Below, piece after piece: positions 1 to 8,131 of a stretch of 18,902 nucleotides of DNA. The position numbers and the translations under genes are program-made. The notes under the pieces were generated by a model. The model ran no database searches. It was not told the DNA's origin and saw only the letters and a list, made by a program, of their open reading frames with translations. Every line of letters starts with the position of its first letter. Position 1 is the first letter of the stretch. Source of the DNA: Actinobacteria bacterium UBA5976 (GTDB lineage Bacteria; Actinomycetota; Actinomycetes; S36-B12; UBA5976); contig DJBM01000052.1 in the NCBI GenBank assembly GCA_002430405.1, positions 28,006 through 46,907 on the forward strand. Reading direction: 5' to 3'.

Positions 1-467
1 TCATAAATTCCAGCAAACCCAATTACCGAATCATTTGCGGAACTGAAGTAATGTGGGAACTTTTTCCCAGCTAAATTTTGCCATTCATACCAACCATCGG
101 CAGGGACTATGCACCGGCGATGTTTTAAAGCAGATCTAAATGAAGGTTTTTCCGCCACTGTTTCGCTTCTGGCATTGATCATGCGAGATCCGATGGCAGG
201 ATCCTTTGCCCATGAAGGAACAAGTCCCCAACTAAAATTTGCCATAACATTTTGGTCTGCCAGAGCCAGCACGACAGGAATTTTATGCGTTGGTGCGACA
301 TTAAAGTTTGGTTTTATCGAACCAAGCGCAGTTTGCGAATCTGGCGTAATCGGCACAATTGGGGAACTTAAGTCTGAAAGGTTTCCAGCTTTTACGGCTA
401 GAGCGTCAATATTGAATTGCGCTGCAATGACTTTTGGGTCAGTCTTTAGCGTGAATCTTCCGCACAT
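1..467 (-). CDS. SRAP/YedK-HMCES family protein (partial)
   Basis: An abasic-site sensor that forms a thiazolidine DNA-protein crosslink through its N-terminal Cys after Met removal; it protects single-stranded-DNA abasic sites in the cytoplasm. My reverse-strand translation from ATG at 467-465 opens with MCGRF, the invariant SRAP start with catalytic Cys2. It continues with NVAPT (Asn56), WGLVPSWA (about 80-87), INARSET (about 97-103, conserved Glu102) and RRCIVPADGWYEW (117-129). About 155 codons are present and the C-terminus, with the expected late His, lies beyond position 1. It diverges from aroA with only 11-35 bp between starts, so the two promoters must overlap. The family assignment is secure from the motifs; the DNA-repair role is known for the family and not shown here. 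Confidence 0.93.
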   Translation of the reverse strand, partial: MCGRFTLKTDPKVIAAQFNIDALAVKAGNLSDLSSPIVPITPDSQTALGSIKPNFNVAPTHKIPVVLALADQNVMANFSWGLVPSWAKDPAIGSRMINARSETVAEKPSFRSALKHRRCIVPADGWYEWQNLAGKKFPHYFSSANDSVIGFAGIY

Positions 468-489
468 ATTGAACTATTGTGCCAGCCGT

Positions 490-495
490 TACGCT
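490..495 (+). promoter_or_regulatory. possible -10 element of aroA (leaderless)
   Basis: TACGCT lies 7 nt upstream of the GTG at 503 and fits the TANNNT pattern of leaderless actinobacterial genes. A TTGAAC at 469-474 could act as -35, but its 15-nt spacer is short. There is no SD before either candidate GTG. This is inference from position and pattern only. Confidence 0.28.
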
Positions 496-502
496 AAGAG
501 AT

Positions 503-1783
503 GTGCCAGATTTATGGAATGCCCCAACGCGGACTTCTCCGCTTGATGGACTCGTGCGCATTCCTGGTTCTAAATCCTTAACAAACAGGTGGCTCATTAT
601 GGCTGCCTTAGCAAATGGCGAGTCTCGAATTAACCACCCACTCCAGGCTCGCGACACACTATTGATGGCGCAAGCACTCTCGGCATTGGGTAGTTCCGTT
701 GAGATCCAGGATGACGCGTTTATTGTGAATCCAGGCACTGCGGATATGGCCACAGAAGTAGATTGCGGATTAGCTGGAACTGTAATGCGCTTTGTGCCAC
801 CAATTGCCGCGCTCTGTTCGGGCGATGTTCGCTTTGATGGCGATCCACACGCGCGGGTTCGTCCGATGAATCAAATAATCCAAGCACTGCGCGATTTAGA
901 AGTTGAAGTTAGGGACGATAACCGAGGCACCTTGCCATTCACTGTTGCTGGTAAAGGTTTTGTCCCTGGTGGCACCGTTGTAATTGATGCGTCTGCATCC
1001 TCACAATTTGTTAGCGCATTACTACTCGCTGGTTGTCGTTACGATGCTGGTCTCACAGTTGTTCATGCTGGTCAAGCGCTACCTTCATTGCCGCACATCG
1101 ACATGTCGATCGAAGTATTGCGGGAACTTGGAATCCGAGTTGATGTTGATGTAACGGATCACATGCAAGCTAAGTGGACCGTGCACCCAGGTATCCCACA
1201 ATCGTTTAACGTTACGGTCGAGCCAGACTTATCAAATGCGGCGCCGTTTCTTGCTGCTGCTTTAGTTTGCGGTGGCTGCGTTACGATCCCCGATTGGCCA
1301 GAAGTTACTACGCAACCTGGCGATTTTTTGCGGGAACTTTTGCCTCGTATGGGTGGCAGCGTTAGTCGCGTCGGATCACAACTTAGTGTTACTGGAACTG
1401 GTGAAATTTCCGGTATCGATGTAGACCTACATGAAGTTGGCGAACTCACTCCAGTCATAGCCGCATTGTGCGCACTTGCCCACAGTCCTTCAACGCTTCG
1501 TGGGATTGCGCACTTGCGGGGTCATGAGACTGATCGACTTGCTGCGCTCGCAACTGAGATAAATAATCTTGGTGGTCAAGTTACGGAAACTGCAGACGGC
1601 CTGGAAATTGTTCCTGCCAAGTTACATGGTGGGACATTTGCAACCTATTCCGATCATCGAATGGCGATGGCAGGTTCGGTATTAGGTCTTGCTGTACCCG
1701 ATATCAGGATTGAAGACATTGCAACTACCGGCAAAACTCTGCCTGATTTTTCAAACATGTGGCATGAATTGGCCACCGCGTGA
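503..1783 (+). CDS. aroA: 3-phosphoshikimate 1-carboxyvinyltransferase (EPSP synthase)
   Basis: Catalyses transfer of the enolpyruvyl group of PEP to shikimate-3-phosphate, the sixth step of the cytosolic shikimate pathway. Diagnostic motifs, in order: PGSKSLTNR (PEP and S3P binding, with the essential Lys), GLAGTVMRF, DPHARVRPM (PEP-binding Arg), SSQFVSALLL, DLSNAAPFLAAAL (catalytic Asp region), LRGHETDRLAAL and YSDHRMAMA. All ligand-binding signatures are intact and the length of about 426 aa is normal. I chose GTG 503 because it puts PGSKS near residue 21, as in actinobacterial homologues, and has a possible leaderless -10. GTG 479 in the same frame would add 8 residues and cannot be excluded. 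The stop overlaps the rsgA start by 4 nt (GTGA), so the two genes are translationally coupled. Confidence 0.95.
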   Translation: MPDLWNAPTRTSPLDGLVRIPGSKSLTNRWLIMAALANGESRINHPLQARDTLLMAQALSALGSSVEIQDDAFIVNPGTADMATEVDCGLAGTVMRFVPPIAALCSGDVRFDGDPHARVRPMNQIIQALRDLEVEVRDDNRGTLPFTVAGKGFVPGGTVVIDASASSQFVSALLLAGCRYDAGLTVVHAGQALPSLPHIDMSIEVLRELGIRVDVDVTDHMQAKWTVHPGIPQSFNVTVEPDLSNAAPFLAAALVCGGCVTIPDWPEVTTQPGDFLRELLPRMGGSVSRVGSQLSVTGTGEISGIDVDLHEVGELTPVIAALCALAHSPSTLRGIAHLRGHETDRLAALATEINNLGGQVTETADGLEIVPAKLHGGTFATYSDHRMAMAGSVLGLAVPDIRIEDIATTGKTLPDFSNMWHELATA

Positions 1784-2811
1784 ATCAGTACGACGAAGAG
1801 TCCATCTCGCAGCGACCAACAAAAGGTAATACTCGAAGGCGAACTAAAGATCGACCAGATTTTTCCAAAGCTTCAACTGGTCAGGTTATTGGCGTTGACC
1901 GAGGCCGAATAACTTGCGTGGTACCAGAAGGCGCTCTACACGAGGATCAAGTTGAATTGATAACCGTTAAGGCGCGCGAACTTGGGCGAAAAGGAGTCGT
2001 GATCGGTGATCGCGTCCGACTAGTTGGAGATCTATCTGGGACCGTAGACACTTTGGCTCGCTTAGTTGAAATCATCGATCGCGAAACGGTGCTAACACGA
2101 ACTGCTGATGACAGCGATCCAGTGGAACGCATCATCGTTGCTAACGCTGATCAAATGGCGATTGTAACTGCGGCGGCCAATCCAGAGCCGCGCGTTGGAT
2201 TAATTGATCGTTCACTTGTGGCAGCTTATGAAGCGGGGTTAGAACCACTTTTAATTATCACCAAAGTTGATTTAGGTTCCGCGCAAGATTTATTAGATAA
2301 CTATGCCGGTATGGATTTGCAGCACATTCTAGTCAACCAAAGCACAGGTGAAGGAATCTCTCAGGTGCGCGAGGCTCTGTCTGCGCGAACCACAGTATTT
2401 CTCGGGCATTCAGGAGTTGGAAAATCAACGCTAGTTAATTCCCTAGTGCCGGGTGCGTTGCGCACTACTGGAGAAGTAAATGAAGTAACTGGTCGAGGAA
2501 AACATACTTCTACTTCAGCGCGCGCGATTCCCCTACCAAACGATTCGGGTTGGGTCATCGATACTCCAGGGTTGCGCTCATTTGGATTAGCGCACGTCAA
2601 GCCCGAAGACATTATTGAATCGTTTCCTGAATTGGTTGACGGCGCCGCGGAATGTCCACGTGCCTGCACGCATGTCAATGCTGCTGGGCAAGCCCCACCA
2701 GATTGCGCACTAGATAGTTGGGTCAGTGCCGGTAGCGCCGGTGAGGCAGGACTAAATCGGTTAACTTCTCTGCGCCGGCTACTGCTCGCGCTGCAGACCC
2801 CGTCTAGCTAA
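1780..2811 (+). CDS. rsgA: ribosome small subunit-dependent GTPase A
   Basis: A circularly permuted GTPase that acts late in 30S subunit maturation and in ribosome-factor release. The order is an N-terminal OB-fold (about 34-105), then the permuted G domain with G4 TKVD (161-164) before the P-loop GHSGVGKS (209-216), a TSTS switch region (243-246) and G3 DTPG (261-264). A C-terminal zinc knuckle follows with Cys292, Cys296, His298 and Cys309. The spacing before the last Cys is longer than in the E. coli protein. The N-terminal 33 residues are basic and polar, likely flexible and rRNA-contacting. It starts with GTG inside the aroA stop (GTGA) and has no SD, consistent with coupling. At 343 aa it is full length. 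Confidence 0.95.
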   Translation: MNQYDEESISQRPTKGNTRRRTKDRPDFSKASTGQVIGVDRGRITCVVPEGALHEDQVELITVKARELGRKGVVIGDRVRLVGDLSGTVDTLARLVEIIDRETVLTRTADDSDPVERIIVANADQMAIVTAAANPEPRVGLIDRSLVAAYEAGLEPLLIITKVDLGSAQDLLDNYAGMDLQHILVNQSTGEGISQVREALSARTTVFLGHSGVGKSTLVNSLVPGALRTTGEVNEVTGRGKHTSTSARAIPLPNDSGWVIDTPGLRSFGLAHVKPEDIIESFPELVDGAAECPRACTHVNAAGQAPPDCALDSWVSAGSAGEAGLNRLTSLRRLLLALQTPSS

Positions 2812-2854
2812 GTTGAATACCCTTGGCCAATTTTTACTCCGCCTGCCAAGCAAG

Positions 2855-2860
2855 TAACGT
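2855..2860 (+). promoter_or_regulatory. possible -10 element of hisN (leaderless)
   Basis: TAACGT ends 6 nt before the hisN ATG. TTTTAC at 2832-2837 would be a weak -35 with a 17-nt spacer. No SD is present, so a leaderless transcript beginning at or next to the ATG is the simplest reading. Inference from position. Confidence 0.35.
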
Positions 2861-2866
2861 GAACTT

Positions 2867-3637
2867 ATGAACCCTGATCTTGAGTTAGCCCTGGAAATGG
2901 CGAAAGCCGCAGATACCTTGGCAATGGCAAAGTTTCGGTCTCTGGATTTGAATGTTGAAACAAAACCTGATTTCTCTCCAGTCACTGAGGTTGACCGCGC
3001 AATCGAAACTGCGATTCGTGAGACTTTGGCGCAGCAACGTCCCGCTGACGGAGTAATCGGGGAAGAATTTCCAAATACAAATGTCGAAGCAGAGCGCGTG
3101 TGGATCATTGATCCAATTGATGCCACCAAGAATTACATTCGCGGTGTCCCGGTTTGGGGAACTTTAATTGCCCTCGCAGTTGCTGGTGAACCAGTTATCG
3201 GAGTCGTTTCCGCACCTGCGCTTGGGCGACTTTGGTGGTCAAGTCCGCAAGATGGCGCCTTCACAAAAGATGTTGATGGTTCAATTCGAGCAATTAAAGT
3301 CTCTGGCGTAAAGTCTCTGGCAGATGCATCATTTTCATTTTCTGATTTTGTTAGCTGGGAAGTTTTTAAAAGTGATGCCCTGCAAAAGTTAACATCTGCA
3401 GTGTGGCGCACTCGTGGCTACGGAGATTTTTGGTCACACTTATTAGTTGCTGAAGGCGCAGTTGATATTGCTATCGAACCTGAATTGCAAACTTATGACA
3501 TGGCCGCTTTTATCGCGATAGTGCAGGGTGCTGGCGGAAAAGTTACTGGTGCAAAAGGGCAAAGTCCAATGGAAGCTGGTCAAGCAATTTCCACTAACTC
3601 AATACTGCATTCTGAAGTGCTTAATTTTTTAAACTAA
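2867..3637 (+). CDS. hisN: histidinol-phosphatase, inositol monophosphatase family
   Basis: Hydrolyses L-histidinol phosphate to L-histidinol, the penultimate stage of histidine synthesis, with Mg2+. IMPase-fold signatures are present: GEEF (65-68, metal-binding Glu), DPIDATKNY (82-90, metal-binding Asp82 and Asp85 within the HisN-like DPIDATKNYIRG) and a late metal-binding Asp211 in YDMAAF. At 256 aa it has normal family length. Placement directly after aroA-rsgA matches the actinobacterial arrangement and favours HisN over a generic inositol monophosphatase or CysQ. The ATG lacks an SD and is preceded by a TANNNT-like box. The gene ends in a convergent 4-nt overlap (CTAA) with the P450 stop, with no terminator visible between them. 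Confidence 0.88.
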   Translation: MNPDLELALEMAKAADTLAMAKFRSLDLNVETKPDFSPVTEVDRAIETAIRETLAQQRPADGVIGEEFPNTNVEAERVWIIDPIDATKNYIRGVPVWGTLIALAVAGEPVIGVVSAPALGRLWWSSPQDGAFTKDVDGSIRAIKVSGVKSLADASFSFSDFVSWEVFKSDALQKLTSAVWRTRGYGDFWSHLLVAEGAVDIAIEPELQTYDMAAFIAIVQGAGGKVTGAKGQSPMEAGQAISTNSILHSEVLNFLN

Positions 3638-4965
3638 ACTTTTCTAGAAATTCTTACTGGCATTCCCCCGACTGGGCGAAGTGTCACGGAAGCATCGACT
3701 GGAACCTGCGAATTGTGGATAGCTTCTATGTTCCAATGCTGCGCGAGCTGGGCAAGAATCATGGATCCCTCAAGAACGGCCATGTCCCGGCCAATACATA
3801 ACCTGGCACCTGCGCCAAATGGAATATATCCAAGTTGGGGCGCGCCAGTTTCAAATCGCTCTGGCAAAAATTGAAGTGGCTGCTCCCAGGCCTTTTGATT
3901 TCGATGTACTAACCATGGGCTAACAATCACCAAGGAATTAGCTGGGATGGTAAAGCCTTCAACTGTGAACTCACTTAAGGTGCGCCTAGTTATAACCCAA
4001 GCGGGTGGGTACAGCCGAAGTGCTTCCGCTAGCACTAATTTTGCGCGCTCTGGGTGCTCCTGGAGTTTCTTCATCTCACTTGGATTTGTTACCAACAGAT
4101 ACCATGCCCAAGTTAAAGCGCTTGCCACGGTTTCATGACCAGCAACAATAAAAGTGACGATTTCATCGCGGATTTGCTGCTTCGAAAGCGGTGTTTCCAA
4201 ATCAGGATCTAACAGCACGTCCAGCATGTCCCTGATTGGCGCATCGAGCGGCAATTGATTCGCAGCGCGAGCAGCAATTATTAATGTGACTGCTTTATCC
4301 AGTTTCTTTATTGCTCGCTTCATCTTCAAATTTGCTGGCGTTGGAACCATAAGTGGCAATGCCAGTGGGTTTCGAGCCCTAGCAACCACGCCATGTAGCG
4401 CAGTCAAAGTTGCGGCCGTTATTTCATCTACTTCACTTTCGATGTCTACCCCAAAAAGCGCGCCACAGGTAATCTCCAGTGCCAACGACATCATCGCTTG
4501 ATCGATGTCAATTATTGTTGGCCCGGCTGCCGTCAATTCCCGCCAATGAATTTCTAACTTAGCCAACCCGAATTCCACGTGCGTCTGCGAAAGGGCAACC
4601 ATCTCTTGATGGAAAGCTGGTTGCAACATTCGCCGGCGTGGTCGCCATGCTTGGGTATCTGCGGTAAGCAGCCCATCGCCTGTCACTAGGGAAAGGTTGT
4701 TGTACTGCAGAGTCTTTTTAGAAGTTTCTTTATGTTGATTAACTAAAACTTCGCGCGCACCGGCTGGCGAGCTTACTAAATACGTGGCTGGTTTTGGAAC
4801 TGGAAACTGCACTACATCGCCATGCTCGTGCCAAACAGTTTCCAAGTAAGTTAAGGGATCGCTGACTATGTTGCGAAGGTTTTTCAACATTTCCCCACCG
4901 AGTGGGCCAGGCGCAGTCACTGGGGTATTCCACCCGTAACGTTTTGGAATTTTCTTGCTAGCCAC
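3634..4965 (-). CDS. cytochrome P450
   Basis: A soluble bacterial haem-thiolate monooxygenase that inserts one oxygen atom into a C-H or C=C bond. Landmarks: a C-helix WRPRRRMLQPAFH (107-119, haem propionate contact), the I-helix oxygen-activation motif AGHET (275-279), ExxR as EALR (314-317), PERF (368-371) and the haem loop FGAGARLCIG with axial Cys390. No membrane anchor or signal peptide is seen; 443 aa is normal. The GTG start follows the TAG stop of the upstream EamA gene with no intervening base (TAGGTG), so it is co-transcribed and probably coupled. No ferredoxin or ferredoxin reductase lies in the window, so electrons must come from a partner encoded elsewhere. Substrate unknown; the long LYPPAW...PAN pattern resembles fatty-acid or terpenoid hydroxylase clades, a weak hint only. 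Confidence 0.93.
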   Translation of the reverse strand: MASKKIPKRYGWNTPVTAPGPLGGEMLKNLRNIVSDPLTYLETVWHEHGDVVQFPVPKPATYLVSSPAGAREVLVNQHKETSKKTLQYNNLSLVTGDGLLTADTQAWRPRRRMLQPAFHQEMVALSQTHVEFGLAKLEIHWRELTAAGPTIIDIDQAMMSLALEITCGALFGVDIESEVDEITAATLTALHGVVARARNPLALPLMVPTPANLKMKRAIKKLDKAVTLIIAARAANQLPLDAPIRDMLDVLLDPDLETPLSKQQIRDEIVTFIVAGHETVASALTWAWYLLVTNPSEMKKLQEHPERAKLVLAEALRLYPPAWVITRRTLSEFTVEGFTIPANSLVIVSPWLVHRNQKAWEQPLQFLPERFETGAPQLGYIPFGAGARLCIGRDMAVLEGSMILAQLAQHWNIEAIHNSQVPVDASVTLRPVGGMPVRISRKV

Positions 4966-5865
4966 CTAACTAACTGCCGATGGCTCGTTGCTTTTACGCT
5001 GGAGTGGTAATAGACCAAGTACTAACGAACTACCAAGCAAGATTGCAGCAGCACCAATTAAGTCAGTAACCGTTACTTTTTCGCTCAAGAAAACTGCCCC
5101 GACAAAAACTGCAACTACTGGAACCATAAATTCAGTAGTGAGCGCTTTTGTTGCGCCGATTTCTGCAACTAATCGGAAGTAAAGAATGTAGGCGAGTGAA
5201 CTTGCCGTTGCCGATAACAAAAAAAGCCAACCAAAAGCAGCGAATGTTGGTGTTTTTACAATTGGAACAATAAACATAAATGGCAACAGGTAGAGTCCAC
5301 CGAATGTGAATGTGCCAATGGTTTGTTCCCAAGCCCCAATATGTTGCGCTTTAACTTTTGAGTAATTTCCGCCGAGGGCAAATCCAAAAGAAGCAATAGT
5401 TGATCCGAGAAACCCAAGTAAAAAGTCTTTGTTGAGTTCCTGCGAAGACAAGCCAATAAGAATAACTACGCCACCAAATCCAATCCATAACCCCAAAATC
5501 ATGAGTGGCGTGTGTTTTACTTTTCCCCATACTGTTTCGATCAAAGCACTGTAGAGCGGAATCGTGGTAACTAAAATCGCGGTCAGCGCAGTACCCAGTT
5601 TTGAAAGTGCAAAAGTCATGCCACCTAGGTTCATTGCAACCGAAGTCGCGCCCAAAATCGCATAGTGTTTTGTATCAGTTGGCTGATAATTGAGCGCAAC
5701 TTTCATAACTTTGGCTAGAACTAAAAGAACTAGTACGGCAGCAAATGCCCTAAAACTGACTCCGCCAACCCAGCCAAAAGTTTCAACTACTTTTGTTAGC
5801 CAGACAAATGACAAACCCCAAAACATAAAGGTCCAGAAGTACATGTTGAGTTGTCGTGGTGTCAC
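4966..5865 (-). CDS. EamA/DMT-superfamily transporter
   Basis: A predicted inner-membrane exporter of the drug/metabolite transporter superfamily, which exports amino acids, nucleobases or other small metabolites. The 299-aa protein is almost wholly hydrophobic and fits ten transmembrane helices in two EamA halves. The second half ends in the usual VTVTDLIGAAAILLGSSLVLG pattern (shared by EamA paralogues). Start is GTG at 5865-5863 with a TAGAGT box 6 nt upstream; an ATG eight codons in is an alternative. It sits between a nucleoside hydrolase (56-nt gap) and a P450 (0-nt gap), so it might export a product of either enzyme, but no substrate can be deduced. Confidence 0.88.
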   Translation of the reverse strand: MTPRQLNMYFWTFMFWGLSFVWLTKVVETFGWVGGVSFRAFAAVLVLLVLAKVMKVALNYQPTDTKHYAILGATSVAMNLGGMTFALSKLGTALTAILVTTIPLYSALIETVWGKVKHTPLMILGLWIGFGGVVILIGLSSQELNKDFLLGFLGSTIASFGFALGGNYSKVKAQHIGAWEQTIGTFTFGGLYLLPFMFIVPIVKTPTFAAFGWLFLLSATASSLAYILYFRLVAEIGATKALTTEFMVPVVAVFVGAVFLSEKVTVTDLIGAAAILLGSSLVLGLLPLQRKSNEPSAVS

Positions 5866-5871
5866 ACAATT

Positions 5872-5877
5872 ACTCTA
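5872..5877 (-). promoter_or_regulatory. possible -10 element of the EamA gene (leaderless)
   Basis: On the minus strand TAGAGT ends 6 nt before the GTG start, the same spacing seen at hisN. No SD is visible. This would let the EamA-P450 pair be transcribed separately from the nucleoside hydrolase. Inference. Confidence 0.35.
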
Positions 5878-5921
5878 GTGGGCAGAATCGGGCTTGTTGT
5901 TAATGGCGCGAATTGCTCGCT

Positions 5922-6863
5922 TTAACGGGAGCCTAAGGTTTCAATTGCAGAAATCATCATGTTCCAAAACTTTTCAACGTCGAGTTCCATTGCCACCTCT
6001 ACATTTGCTTGCTGACCAGTGTTCCCATACAAGTCAACAACCGTGGCGCCTCGAGTCAATGTTCCTGTCACTTCCACTGCCACCGGCGCAGAAACTAACT
6101 TTGCAACCGTTGCATCGATAATTATGGCAAGTGCGACCGGATCATGTACTGGTGGATCTGGCATTGCAAAGACATCACGATAAGTTTCCGCAAAGAAATC
6201 TAAGAGTTTCACAATGGTTTGGGCTAACTCGGTGTTTAGCGCTGAAATTCGCGCTAGAACTTGTGGGGTTGCCAGGGCTTGGTGCGTAATATTTAATCCG
6301 GACATTATTAAGGGCAAACCACTTCGTAAAACAATATCGGCAGCTTCGGGATCAGCCCAGATATTAAATTCCGCGTACGGCGTCCAATTACCACGCTCAG
6401 TGCTGCCGCCCATAAAGGAAATGTGTTCGATTCGATCATGGAGTTCAGGGTGTGCCTGCAAGAACATTGCGATATTAGTTAGTGGCCCAGTTGGTATTAA
6501 TGTGACTTTGCGGTCACATTCTGTGACTAATTTTGCAATAAGTTCAACGGCAGATAGCTCACTTAGTTCAAAGGTGGGCTCCGGAAGCTGCGCTCCGTCA
6601 AGTGCGCTGACGCCATGAATAGTTGGCGCAGCACTGGCCTTTCCAGCGATCGGATCTGCTGCACCTTTAGCAATTGGCACCACAATGTTTGCAAGAGCGC
6701 AAACTCGCTGCGCGTTGTAGGTGACTTTAGCAAGTGCGCCATTTCCCGAGACAGTTGTAATTCCAAGCAGCTCAATCGAGGGATGGGCTGCTGCCAGAAG
6801 AATGGCCATGGCATCGTCGTGCCCAGGATCACAATCCAAAATGATTGGCGTAACTAAAGTCAT
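5922..6863 (-). CDS. inosine/uridine-preferring nucleoside hydrolase family protein
   Basis: Cleaves the N-glycosidic bond of ribonucleosides to free base and ribose for cytosolic nucleoside salvage. The calcium-binding signature DCDPGHDDA (10-18, with Asp10, Asp12, Asp16 and Asp17) is complete. It is followed by the conserved TGPLTN (135-140), an MGG turn (151-153), AEFNIWADPEAA (ribose-binding Asn and Glu region, about 164-175) and PVHDPVALA (His240, Asp241), the calcium/base-side motif. At 313 aa it is a typical length. Specificity (purine, pyrimidine or mixed) cannot be read. It lies 20 nt downstream of the DUF305 gene and has no SD; a CACAAT box 6 nt upstream of its ATG could be an own leaderless promoter. 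Confidence 0.93.
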   Translation of the reverse strand: MTLVTPIILDCDPGHDDAMAILLAAAHPSIELLGITTVSGNGALAKVTYNAQRVCALANIVVPIAKGAADPIAGKASAAPTIHGVSALDGAQLPEPTFELSELSAVELIAKLVTECDRKVTLIPTGPLTNIAMFLQAHPELHDRIEHISFMGGSTERGNWTPYAEFNIWADPEAADIVLRSGLPLIMSGLNITHQALATPQVLARISALNTELAQTIVKLLDFFAETYRDVFAMPDPPVHDPVALAIIIDATVAKLVSAPVAVEVTGTLTRGATVVDLYGNTGQQANVEVAMELDVEKFWNMMISAIETLGSR

Positions 6864-6883
6864 AACGACATTGTGCCGTATGG

Positions 6884-7492
6884 CTAGGAAAGTGTGGCGA
6901 GCAACTTTGTCATTTCAGCAATTTCGGCAGTTTGTGAAGTAATAATGTTTTCAGCCAACTTCTTAACTTCCATGTTTGCACTGCTTGCAACCGGATTGGT
7001 CATGTTTATTGCACCTTCATGGTGCGCAATCATTCCAGTTAAGTACAGCACATCAAATTCATTTCCCGTAGCTGCTGCTAGCGCCAACATATCGTCCATG
7101 CCCATCATGCCGTTATTCCCCATGGAATGATCCATCATCATTGCTTGACCAGCGTCAGTGAGTAGCTTTGTCATTAATTCGATTTCTGGACCCTGTGCTG
7201 CCTTTATTCGCGCAGCCAGCGCAAGTAATTCTGGATTAGTTGAGTTTGTTTCAGCAAGCGTAGACATCTCCACCGCCTGTTCGTGGTGTGGAATCATCAT
7301 CTGCAAGAACATCACATCATTTTGCGATAGATCGCTAGCATCGTTCAGAGTGTCACTTCCCATCATGCCGCCACTGCCCATGGAATTATCCGAAGAAGTT
7401 TCGTTCGTAGTTGCGCAGGCACTTAGACCCAAGGTTGCCGCCAGAATTAAAAGTGAAATGCGGTGCAATGATTGCGAAGAATAATTCTTCAT
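6884..7492 (-). CDS. DUF305 lipoprotein (ferritin-like, HH-motif)
   Basis: A predicted exported lipoprotein of the DUF305 family, whose members often accompany metal, especially copper, handling; the exact function is unknown. I place the start at ATG 7492-7490, giving 202 aa, because it yields a clean signal peptide (KNYSSQSLHR, hydrophobic core, lipobox LSAC with lipidated Cys26). The in-frame ATG at 7546 would bury this signal behind 18 polar residues. Two similar halves follow: IPHHEQAVEMS (His69, His70) and IAHHEGAINM (His157, His158), each trailed by a helix ending in an EIxxMTKLL-like motif. Met-rich stretches (about 36-45 and 118-132) are possible soft-metal ligands. It is first in a minus-strand run with the nucleoside hydrolase and diverges from the gene at 7641. 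Confidence 0.85.
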   Translation of the reverse strand: MKNYSSQSLHRISLLILAATLGLSACATTNETSSDNSMGSGGMMGSDTLNDASDLSQNDVMFLQMMIPHHEQAVEMSTLAETNSTNPELLALAARIKAAQGPEIELMTKLLTDAGQAMMMDHSMGNNGMMGMDDMLALAAATGNEFDVLYLTGMIAHHEGAINMTNPVASSANMEVKKLAENIITSQTAEIAEMTKLLATLS

Positions 7493-7640
7493 ACTTAATT
7501 TTAAATCAACTTTTCTTATGTCGCCACTCATATATTTCAAGTTCAAGTCAGAATTTTCAAAAAGAGTATGATCAAAAAGAAAGTACTAATTTATATCCGC
7601 TTTAAGCAGAAAGTTTTAGTGAGAATGTAGGGAGATCCAA

Positions 7641-8060
7641 ATGAGCGAAGATCTAACTAACCGGCTGGTAGTTGCCGTAATTGAAAGACACGAAACTAAG
7701 ATCTGGCCAACGAATGCCGTAAAAGGCACAAAGCCAGAGCTCATACATCCACTTGATTTAAGCAACCATCACATTAGCGAAGCCCAACATCACACTGGGC
7801 GTGAGAGCGACAAAGCCAATAATGCTTATTTCGAAGAAATATCAAAAACTTTAGAATCAGCTGGTGAAATACTCTTAGTCGGGCATGGGCATGGAAAAAG
7901 CAATGCGGTGCTTAAGTTCATTCAGCACCTTGAGCGACATCATGCCAATGTGGCACATAAAGTCGTGGGCTCCCTTGACATAAATGTTCCAGCCATGACG
8001 GACGGTGAGTTACTTGCGGCTGCACGTGCTTGGTTTGATGAGCCAATTCATAAGCGGTAA
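7641..8060 (+). CDS. small eRF1/baeRF-like protein (release-factor-related domain)
   Basis: A 139-aa soluble protein resembling the C-terminal (domain 3) part of bacterial archaeo-eukaryotic release-factor homologues, sometimes annotated as translational machinery or host-attachment proteins. Visible features: an N-terminal beta strand RLVVAVIERHETKIW, a His-rich middle (about 36-52), then EILLVGHGHGKSNAVLKF (76-93), LERHHANVAHKVVG (97-110) and DGELLAAARAWF (121-132), which is the typical tail of the family. Domains 1-2 with a peptide-release motif are absent, so it is unlikely to be a release factor by itself and may bind ribosomes or RNA. The start is well supported: SD AGGGAG ends 6 nt before the ATG. 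Assignment is from remembered family patterns; function is uncertain. Confidence 0.6.
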   Translation: MSEDLTNRLVVAVIERHETKIWPTNAVKGTKPELIHPLDLSNHHISEAQHHTGRESDKANNAYFEEISKTLESAGEILLVGHGHGKSNAVLKFIQHLERHHANVAHKVVGSLDINVPAMTDGELLAAARAWFDEPIHKR

Positions 8061-8131
8061 CAAAGTCCGCTTTTAATCACTAATTGTCAAGGTTGTAGGG
8101 TTGCAAGACCTGCCAAAAATGGAGTAAATGT

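Noticed and set aside
109..546. A plus-strand open frame of 145 codons opposite the SRAP gene
   Set aside because: The minus strand carries all SRAP motifs here; the plus frame is a shadow and also runs into aroA.
7493..7546. An upstream start (ATG 7546) for the DUF305 gene
   Set aside because: It would place 18 polar residues before a well-formed lipoprotein signal peptide; the start at 7492 is better.
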